Below, piece by piece: positions 49,693-55,654 of a stretch of DNA of 64,000 nucleotides. Within the stretch, counting starts at the first letter, position 1, and every line of letters starts with the position of its first letter. The DNA is from Acidimicrobiia bacterium (GTDB taxonomy: Bacteria; Acidobacteriota; Vicinamibacteria; Vicinamibacterales; UBA2999), in assembly GCA_016871275.1 (NCBI GenBank), contig VFZG01000009.1:55858-119857 (forward strand). The letters are read 5' to 3'. Below the pieces are notes generated by a model. It ran no database searches. It saw only the letters and a list, made by a program, of their open reading frames with translations, and was not told the origin of the DNA. The position numbers and the translations under genes were made by a program.

Positions 49693-50553
49693 CTACGGCA
49701 TCGGCGTCAGGACTACCCTAAACCCGATAAACGGGCGCCGCGCCCCGGGTTCGGCGGCGCCGCGCGCCGTGGTGCGAATCAGCTGCGGGCCGTCGGCGTA
49801 GCCTCCGCCGCGCATGACCCACAACGCATCCTGGCCAAGGTCGGCGCGATCGTTCGCGTCGTCATAGGGGTACGGCTGGTAGGGACTCCTGGTCCATTCC
49901 CAGACATTGCCGGCCATGTCGGACAGGCCGTGCGCGCATTCGGGGCAGGCAATCGAGCCCGCGGCGACCGGCGCCTGCGCGCTGAAGTTGGCGCGATCGC
50001 GGCGCGGCTCATCGCCCCACGGAAACCGCCGCCGCTCGACGCCGTGCGCCGCCTTCTCCCACTGCGCTTCGGTCGGCAGCGTCACGTGCCAGCCGGCCGG
50101 CAACTTTCCTTTCATCGTCGAATCAAGCCAGCGCGCATAGCCGATCGCATCGGGCCACGACACGTGCCGCACCGGATGATCGCGTGGCGCCGACAACGCC
50201 GCGGCATCCACCGGCCAGTTGGTGGCCTGCACGAACGCCGTGAACTCGGCGACGGTCACCTCGCGCTGCGCGATGAGGAACGCCGGCAAATCGATTGTGC
50301 GCTCGCCGACCTCGTTGTCGTAGGCGAGCGGATCGCGCGCGCGCTCGCCGCCCATCACGAACGGGCCGGCGGGAATTTCGATGAAGCCAGGGATTACGGG
50401 CTGCGGGCTGCGGACTGCAGGCTGCGGGCTGGGGGCCTGAGCAAAACCAGCGAGGCAGCTAAGCGCCCACAAGACAGCAATCGATGATCCGAAGGCCCGT
50501 AGCCCGTAGCCAGCAGCCCTCAATTTCCAACCCTCTGGCACGCGTAACTCCAT
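49693..50553 (-). CDS. FGE/SUMF1-like (formylglycine-generating enzyme family) secreted protein
   Basis: 286 residues from ATG 50553, which overlaps the 3' end of the upstream gene by 34 bp. An in-frame GTG 50733 exists but its extra residues overlap the other gene further. A signal-like helix (SSIAVLWALSCLAGFAQA) is followed by a Pro/Gln-rich stretch PSPQPAVRSPQP encoded by a 7-bp repeat. The domain then reads FIEIPAGPFVMGG, QREVTVAEFTAFV, PVRHVSWPDAIGYARWL, LPTEAQWEKAA, FPWGDE, DMAGNVWEWT and RGGGYADG...GFRVV, the complete FGE-sulfatase order. The paired active-site Cys residues of true FGE were not recognised near the C-terminus, so it is more likely a non-FGE family member. No sulfatase gene is nearby. 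Confidence 0.85.
   Translation of the reverse strand: MELRVPEGWKLRAAGYGLRAFGSSIAVLWALSCLAGFAQAPSPQPAVRSPQPVIPGFIEIPAGPFVMGGERARDPLAYDNEVGERTIDLPAFLIAQREVTVAEFTAFVQATNWPVDAAALSAPRDHPVRHVSWPDAIGYARWLDSTMKGKLPAGWHVTLPTEAQWEKAAHGVERRRFPWGDEPRRDRANFSAQAPVAAGSIACPECAHGLSDMAGNVWEWTRSPYQPYPYDDANDRADLGQDALWVMRGGGYADGPQLIRTTARGAAEPGARRPFIGFRVVLTPMP
50396..50430. repeat. GCGGGCT 7-bp tandem repeat inside the FGE-like gene
   Basis: Five 7-bp units (ACGGGCT, GCGGGCT, GCGGACT, GCAGGCT, GCGGGCT) translated as the Pro/Gln/Ser linker just after the signal peptide of the FGE-like protein. Confidence 0.85.
50496..50522. repeat. CCCGTAG 7-bp repeat at the stop codon of the NqrB-like gene
   Basis: CCCGTAGCCCGTAG is followed by CCAGCAGCCCTCA. 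The terminal TCA is the TGA stop (50522-50520) of the upstream membrane-protein gene. The same CCCTCA end is seen at 54456. Confidence 0.8.
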
Positions 50554-52091
50554 CCGTGGCGGCAGGCACGCTGATAGAGCTCCGGCTCCGCCGCCTGCAG
50601 CAGGTTCGGTCCGCCCTCGCGCAACAGCAGGCGTAAATCCAGCGGCCGCGGATCGGCGCGTGCCGGGCTCTGGGAAGTACCGGTGGAGGCGTCGAGCATG
50701 TTCACACAGCCCGCCTGAAAGCGCCCCTCGCACGCGCGCGTGAAGTACCTGAACGCGCGCTCCGGATCGGTGCCGACAATCTTGCCTTCGGTGTAGTGCA
50801 GGCCGAGTTCATTGCAGGCCCAGCCGGCGTTGTCGCTGCAGTACGAGCCTTCAATGCGCAGCAGCCGCGCGCAGGCCAGCGGCTTGTTGTCGGCACAGGC
50901 CTCGACCCAGAACGGCAGCGAGTCGCCGCGATGCATGCCGTCGGCGGAGCCGGTCGTGGACATCACCGCAAAGAGCCCGCCCCACACCGCCATATGCCCG
51001 AGGTTGCCGCGGCCGAGCGGGCCATCCAGCCGCAACGCCTGCAACATCGGCTGCGGCCCAAGCGACTTGACGAAACGATCGATTGACGGCACCAGCAGGT
51101 TGAGCAACGGCACGCACAGCAGCTTGTCGTAGAACGTCGGCATCCCCAGCGAACCCAGCAGTGCATACAGCCCGAAGACGCCAAGCCCGTACAACACCCC
51201 GAAAATCGTCCGGCCGAACGGCGTCCGCGGTGAGGTGGACGGATCGGTCACGAGCAGATGCATGCCGAGAAACACCGCCGATGGAATGTCGGAATCCACG
51301 AAATACGGCACGCCGGTGATCGAGTAGTAGAGGGCGCTCGATCCGACGAGGGTGATCGCCGCCATCGCCGTGACCGTCGTGATCGAGAAGCAATACATGA
51401 CCACGAGGCCGATCAGGAACAGCACCGTATATATCCGCGGCCCCAGGCTGAACGTCGTCGCGATTTCCTGGCCCCAGGTCATCGACGTCGTGCCGGTGGC
51501 CAGCAACACGACCGAGAAAATCGCCAGCGTGAACGCCGACGGATTGAAAATGTGGACCCGCTTCCACCCCGGCGCGGCTGCCGCGCCGGGGGCCCCGGGC
51601 ACCTCGCGGTTCCAGCGCACGAACGCCTTGCCGGCGAAGCCGAGTGCGATCAGCAGGAACTGCCAGTGAAAGACATCGTCCTTGAACCACAGAAACAGGT
51701 TCGTGCTGAAGACGATCGGAAACGGCCCCCACCCGAGCTGATAGTGCTCGCGCCGCGTCCATGCGAGAAGGATGTCGAACGCATAGGCAAACAGCAGCTG
51801 TCCGGCCAGCAGCGGCATGTAGTCGTAGACCGGTGGCCAGTAGTAGCCCCAGTACGCATACACGCAGCTATGGCAAAAAGTCTGGATGTAGTGCTGCGGC
51901 CGGGGCGTCACCACCACGATGCGCGGCCGGGCGCCGGTGCCCGAAAACCTGAAATACAGCCCCAGATTCCAGAGAATCAGCATTGCGCCGGCCCCCCAGA
52001 ACGACCACGTCAGCACCGGCGTGGTCTGCAGGCGCGGCAGGGCGGTCAGTGCCAGGAGTCCGGCCGAGAAAGCCAAGGGGAGAGCGAACAT
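50520..52091 (-). CDS. NqrB/RnfD-like membrane protein with C-terminal Cys-rich Sel1-type repeats
   Basis: 523 residues from ATG 52091 (a GTG at 52121 would add ten residues; neither has a clear ribosome site). About ten hydrophobic segments fill residues 1-370. FNPSAFTLAIFS and LLVTDPSTSPRTPFGRTIFG match the NQR2/RnfD/RnfE membrane-subunit signature, where a Thr/Ser can carry covalent FMN. From about residue 395 the protein becomes soluble, with paired cysteines in CADNKPLACARLL, CSDNAGWACNELGLHYTEG and CEGRFQAGCVNML, which is the Sel1/Hcp-like repeat pattern. Such a fusion is unusual and suggests an electron-transport or sensing role in the membrane. It is divergent from the PQQ dehydrogenase gene with a short shared promoter region. 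Confidence 0.8.
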   Translation of the reverse strand: MFALPLAFSAGLLALTALPRLQTTPVLTWSFWGAGAMLILWNLGLYFRFSGTGARPRIVVVTPRPQHYIQTFCHSCVYAYWGYYWPPVYDYMPLLAGQLLFAYAFDILLAWTRREHYQLGWGPFPIVFSTNLFLWFKDDVFHWQFLLIALGFAGKAFVRWNREVPGAPGAAAAPGWKRVHIFNPSAFTLAIFSVVLLATGTTSMTWGQEIATTFSLGPRIYTVLFLIGLVVMYCFSITTVTAMAAITLVGSSALYYSITGVPYFVDSDIPSAVFLGMHLLVTDPSTSPRTPFGRTIFGVLYGLGVFGLYALLGSLGMPTFYDKLLCVPLLNLLVPSIDRFVKSLGPQPMLQALRLDGPLGRGNLGHMAVWGGLFAVMSTTGSADGMHRGDSLPFWVEACADNKPLACARLLRIEGSYCSDNAGWACNELGLHYTEGKIVGTDPERAFRYFTRACEGRFQAGCVNMLDASTGTSQSPARADPRPLDLRLLLREGGPNLLQAAEPELYQRACRHGWSYACQRVGN

Positions 52092-52097
52092 AAGTCG

Positions 52098-52126
52098 TTG
52101 ACAATTATCGCCGAGCCGCACATTCT
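52098..52126 (+). promoter_or_regulatory. Candidate promoter of the PQQ dehydrogenase gene
   Basis: Perfect TTGACA (52098-52103), 17-bp spacer, CATTCT (52121-52126, 3 of 6 to consensus), followed about 45 bp later by the ATG at 52171 with GAGGG before it. It lies in the divergent gap with the NqrB-like gene. Confidence 0.45.
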
Positions 52127-52170
52127 AAACACGGATTTTCCCGGTCGGTTTTTACGAGGGCCCAAAGCGC

Positions 52171-54246
52171 ATGAATATGAAACCTGTTCGGAAGCGACAC
52201 GTGGTAGTTGCCGCGTTCGCGGTCTTAATCGCGGTCGTCGTCGCGTCTCTGCCGGGCGGCGCCCAGCAGCGCGGCGAATGGCCGGGCATCACGGGTGGCG
52301 ACACGTCTACGCGATACACCCCGCTCGACCAGATCAACGCGTCGAATTTCAACCAGGTCAAGGTGGCATGGGAATGGCGCGGTGAAGTGCCGCCGGGCGT
52401 TGAGCTCGGTGACATCAACGCGCGCTCCCTGCCGATCTACGTCGACGGCATGCTGCTGACGACGTCGGGGCCGCGGCGTACGGTGGTGTCGATGGATCCG
52501 ACCACCGGCAAGACGCTGTGGACCTACCAGGAGCCCGAGACGCCGCGTCACGCATACTCGATGCGTTCGAACCATGGCAAGGGCGTGGCCTACGCGCGAA
52601 TCAATGGCCGCGGCGTGGTGTTCATGACCAGTCCGGGCTTCTTCCTGCACGCGCTCGATGCCAAGACCGGCCAGCCCATCGAAGGCTGGGGACAGGCAGT
52701 GCCGGTGCGCGGCTTCCCCAAGACCGGCACGGTGGACATGCTGAAGGACCTGATTGCCGACTGGGGCCCGTGGGTGGATGCCAAGCTGCCGTACGACGCC
52801 GCCAACGGCCTGCCGCTGTCGCTTGGCTACATCACGACCTCGTCGCCGCCCATCGTCGTCAACGACGTGCTCATCGTCGGCAACTCCGCCGAACAGGGCT
52901 ACAACCAGACCCGCATCGAGAACGTGCCCGGCGACATCCTTGGCTACGATGCCAAGACCGGCAAGTTCCTGTGGAAGTTCCACGTGATTCCGCGGCCGGG
53001 TGAATTCGGCCATGAGACGTGGGAGAACGATGCGTGGAAGTGGACCGGCGACATCTCGTCGTGGGCGCCGATGTCGGCGGATCCGGCGCGCGGCCTGGTC
53101 TACCTTCCGACCAACGGCGCGACCATCGACTACTTCGGCGGCTTCCGCCCGGGCGACAACCTGTTCAGTACCAGCGTCATCGCTCTCGATGTGAAGACCG
53201 GCAAACGCGTCTGGCACCAGCAGCTCGTCAAGCACGACATCTGGAACTACGACACGCCAACCGCACCGGTGCTGCTGGATGTGACCGTGAACGGGCGCCG
53301 CATCCCGGGCCTGTTCCAGATCACCAAGCAGTCGTGGGTGTATTCATACAACCGCCACACGGGCGAACCCATCTGGCCAATCGTCGACCGTCCGGCGCCA
53401 CAGTCGCTGGTGCCCGGGGAAAGACTGTCGAAGACGCAGCCGCACGTCACGCACCCGGCGCCGTACGATCTGCAGGGACGCACCGAAGCGCACCTCGTGG
53501 ACTACACGCCGGAAATTCGCAAGCTGGCACTCGAGCGCGCGCAGAAGCTGGATCTCCTCGCGCCGCTGTTTGCCCCGCCGACGCATCGCGGCAACAAGGA
53601 AGGCAAGGGCCCCGCGAACATTTGCCCCGGCGGCGGTGGCGGCGCCAACATCACCGGCCCACCGGCGGCCGATCCGCAGACCGGCGTCATCTTCATCGCC
53701 TCGACGAGCGGCTGCTCGCCGACGTTGCTGGCCCCGGCCGCGGAGCGCGACAACGACAAGATGACCGGCAAGACGCTGGCGGCCTGGATCACCTCGCGCG
53801 GCGAAAAGCCGGCGGCGCCGCCAAGCGCCAACGATCCGCTGGTCGGCTTCCCGGACATCTTCAAGGGTCCGCTCGGCCGCATCACCGCGATCGATATGAA
53901 CACCGGCAACCACCTGTGGGTGACTCCGCACGGTGATACCGACGCCAAGGCGCAGGCTGCCTTCCGCGCCAACCCGCTGCTCAAGGACGTGAAGAACCTC
54001 GACACGAACTGGGGCCGCCGCGGCACGGCCGCGCTGGGCGCTTCGTCTACCCTGCTGTTCACGGCGGGCCAGACGGCGGACGGGCAGAACAACCTGTTCG
54101 CGATTGACAAGAAGACCGGCAAGCGCGTCGGCGCGCTGCCAATCTCACGTGCCGGCGGCTATGGACTGATGTCCTACCTGCACAACGGCAAGCAGTACAT
54201 CGTCATTCCGCAAAACGGCGGATACGCCGCAGTGGCGCTTCCGTAG
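52171..54246 (+). CDS. PQQ-dependent quinoprotein dehydrogenase, secreted
   Basis: 691 residues with an N-terminal membrane/signal segment ([21 protein letters not shown]). The mature part opens [21 protein letters not shown], the usual start of membrane glucose- or alcohol-dehydrogenase-like PQQ propellers. Tryptophan-docking-type repeats follow: AxDxKTGKxLW patterns ([27 protein letters not shown]), plus [17 protein letters not shown] and [19 protein letters not shown]. It ends [14 protein letters not shown]. There is no cytochrome c domain (no CXXCH). It probably oxidises an alcohol or sugar in the periplasm; the substrate cannot be named. It ends in TAG, 8 bp before an 8-unit GGCTAGCR array. 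Confidence 0.9.
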   Translation: MNMKPVRKRHVVVAAFAVLIAVVVASLPGGAQQRGEWPGITGGDTSTRYTPLDQINASNFNQVKVAWEWRGEVPPGVELGDINARSLPIYVDGMLLTTSGPRRTVVSMDPTTGKTLWTYQEPETPRHAYSMRSNHGKGVAYARINGRGVVFMTSPGFFLHALDAKTGQPIEGWGQAVPVRGFPKTGTVDMLKDLIADWGPWVDAKLPYDAANGLPLSLGYITTSSPPIVVNDVLIVGNSAEQGYNQTRIENVPGDILGYDAKTGKFLWKFHVIPRPGEFGHETWENDAWKWTGDISSWAPMSADPARGLVYLPTNGATIDYFGGFRPGDNLFSTSVIALDVKTGKRVWHQQLVKHDIWNYDTPTAPVLLDVTVNGRRIPGLFQITKQSWVYSYNRHTGEPIWPIVDRPAPQSLVPGERLSKTQPHVTHPAPYDLQGRTEAHLVDYTPEIRKLALERAQKLDLLAPLFAPPTHRGNKEGKGPANICPGGGGGANITGPPAADPQTGVIFIASTSGCSPTLLAPAAERDNDKMTGKTLAAWITSRGEKPAAPPSANDPLVGFPDIFKGPLGRITAIDMNTGNHLWVTPHGDTDAKAQAAFRANPLLKDVKNLDTNWGRRGTAALGASSTLLFTAGQTADGQNNLFAIDKKTGKRVGALPISRAGGYGLMSYLHNGKQYIVIPQNGGYAAVALP

Positions 54247-54256
54247 TAGGCCTGCG

Positions 54257-54320
54257 GGCTAGCGGGCTAGCGGGCTAGCAGGCTAGCAGGCTAGCGGGCT
54301 AGCGGGCTAGCAGGCTAGCA
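54257..54320. repeat. GGCTAGCR tandem array, 8 units
   Basis: Eight perfect 8-bp units (order G,G,A,A,G,G,A,A) starting 10 bp after the PQQ dehydrogenase stop. The length is the same 64 bp as the array at 47228. Confidence 0.95.
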
Positions 54321-54372
54321 GGAATGCGGGGCCGGCTCCTTCCAGACGAGGGGCCGGCCCTTTTCTTGTACG

Positions 54373-54459
54373 CCCGTAGCCCGTAACCCGGCCCGTAGCC
54401 CGTAACCCGGCCCGTAGCCCGCAGCCCGTAGCCCGCAGCCCGTAGCCCGTAGCCCTCAG
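54373..54459. repeat. CCCGTAG/CCCGTAA/CCCGCAG 7-bp array at the stop of the barrel gene
   Basis: About twelve 7-bp units of CCCGTAG, CCCGTAA and CCCGCAG, two of them separated by an extra CCCGG. It ends in CCCTCAG, whose TCA is the TGA stop (54458-54456) of the outer-membrane barrel gene. Confidence 0.9.
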
Positions 54460-55055
54460 AACTTAACTCCCGCCCCCACGGTGAAGCGCAGCGCGCCGCC
54501 GAAGAAGCCTTCGTCGTGGATCTCGAAGTTGCTCCCGAAGGTTGGCCCCGGGTACTTCAAGAAGCGCCAGCCGGCGTCGGCGCGCAGGAAGGCACGCGAG
54601 CCGGCATCCACTTCAACGCCTCCCCCAACCTGGAACGCCGGCAATGTGTCGCCGCCTGCGAGCGCGCACCTTAGCGGTGGCGGGAAGATCGCAATGCAGA
54701 CCAACGGGCCCGGTAACTGGCCCACCCGCAGGAACCCCGCCGCCACCTTCCCGAACGGCCGCACGCTTCCCAACTTCGGTCCGACCGTCGCGCCGAATAA
54801 GCCCTCAACACGCGATTGCGTAAAGGCGGGACCTTCCTTCGTGAAGTCGGACGGGTACCAGGTCAGCTCGGCATCAAGACCAATCAGGGGAATCGGCTTG
54901 AAGGTAAGCGATGCACCAACGCCCGTGTCGGTGCCATCGAACTCGCTCCACTGTGAGCCGGCGACATGCACGCCGACGCCGAACGATTGGGCAAACGCAG
55001 ACGAGCATAGAAACAGAGCGACAACTGCCGATGCAACGATGGGGCGAAGGGGCAT
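54456..55055 (-). CDS. Outer-membrane beta-barrel protein
   Basis: 199 residues with a clear signal peptide (VASAVVALFLCSSAFAQS). The mature chain is Gly/aromatic-rich with alternating strand patterns (GVGVHVAGSQW, GVGASLTFKPIPLIGLDAELTWYP, VEGLFGATVGPKLG, FLRADAGWRFLKYPG, FFGGALRFTVGAGVKF) and ends in Phe, as outer-membrane barrels do. It is an eight-stranded, OmpW/OmpX-sized barrel of unknown function. A short Cys-containing insert (CIAIFPPPLRCALAGG) may be an extracellular loop. No ribosome site was seen; an 8-bp repeat array begins 7 bp upstream of the ATG, so this array forms its 5' untranslated region. Confidence 0.8.
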   Translation of the reverse strand: MPLRPIVASAVVALFLCSSAFAQSFGVGVHVAGSQWSEFDGTDTGVGASLTFKPIPLIGLDAELTWYPSDFTKEGPAFTQSRVEGLFGATVGPKLGSVRPFGKVAAGFLRVGQLPGPLVCIAIFPPPLRCALAGGDTLPAFQVGGGVEVDAGSRAFLRADAGWRFLKYPGPTFGSNFEIHDEGFFGGALRFTVGAGVKF

Positions 55056-55062
55056 GGGTACA

Positions 55063-55126
55063 GGCTAGCGGGCTAGCGGGCTAGCGGGCTAGCGGGCTAG
55101 CGGGCTAGCGGGCCAGCGGGTTAGCG
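55063..55126. repeat. GGCTAGCG tandem array, 8 units (last two degenerate)
   Basis: Six perfect GGCTAGCG units followed by GGCCAGCG and GGTTAGCG; 64 bp again. It lies immediately upstream of the barrel gene start and 128 bp upstream of the four-helix-bundle gene. Confidence 0.95.
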
Positions 55127-55254
55127 AAGATTCTGCAACGTCTGCTGTCAATGGGTGCGGTCGAAACTGCGTACTTGCAGGGCGCTAGGACCGAGAATCC
55201 GCCATTTCTTGAGCGGCGCGCTTCCTGCACACCGGACACCAGAGGTGAATCCCC

Positions 55255-55611
55255 ATGATTCGGTCCTATCGTGACCTCGAGATCTGGCGCAAGAGCATCG
55301 ATCTTGTCGTTGACGTGTACAGGGCAACGGAACACTTCCCGCGCACGGAGACGTTCGGACTCTCGTCGCAGCTCCGCCGTTCCGCTACGTCGATCTCCTC
55401 GAACATTGCGGAAGGCAAAGCGATCGGCGGACTGAATTACCCGAGGCACCTGAAGCTTGCGCATGGATCCGAGGCTGAACTGCAGACGCAGATCGAGATC
55501 GCAAGACGACTGACGTTGCTGACCGAAGCGGAAGCGGCGAAGTTGTTAGACTCCGCCGCTGAAATCGGACGAATGCTGGTAGGCCTGCTGCGAGCGGTGC
55601 CGAGACAATGA
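55255..55611 (+). CDS. Four-helix-bundle protein (23S rRNA intervening-sequence protein family)
   Basis: 118 residues. The pattern SYRDLEIWRKSIDLVVDVY, FPRTETFGLSSQLRRSATSISSNIAEG, then HLKLAHGSEAELQTQIEIARRL is the characteristic order of the S23/IVP four-helix-bundle family (TIGR02436). These small basic proteins, named for genes in 23S rRNA insertions but mostly found free in genomes, have no firmly established function. It has its own ribosome site (AGAGGTG, 9 nt before ATG). It is unusual in lying between two GGCTAGCR arrays in opposite orientation; the second starts four bases after its TGA. Confidence 0.92.
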   Translation: MIRSYRDLEIWRKSIDLVVDVYRATEHFPRTETFGLSSQLRRSATSISSNIAEGKAIGGLNYPRHLKLAHGSEAELQTQIEIARRLTLLTEAEAAKLLDSAAEIGRMLVGLLRAVPRQ

Positions 55612-55614
55612 CCC

Positions 55615-55654
55615 TGCTAGCCCGCTAGCCCGCTAGCCCGCAGGCCTGCTACCC
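55615..55654. repeat. GGCTAGCR array in reverse orientation, about 5 units
   Basis: Read on the plus strand: TGCTAGCC, CGCTAGCC, CGCTAGCC, then degenerate CGCAGGCC and TGCTACCC. It starts 3 bp after the TGA of the four-helix-bundle gene and covers the TAG stop (55651-55649) of the DUF349 gene. Confidence 0.9.

Noticed and set aside
55255..55611. Avd-type accessory protein of a diversity-generating retroelement
   Set aside because: The fold family is similar, but no reverse transcriptase, template repeat or variable repeat was found nearby.
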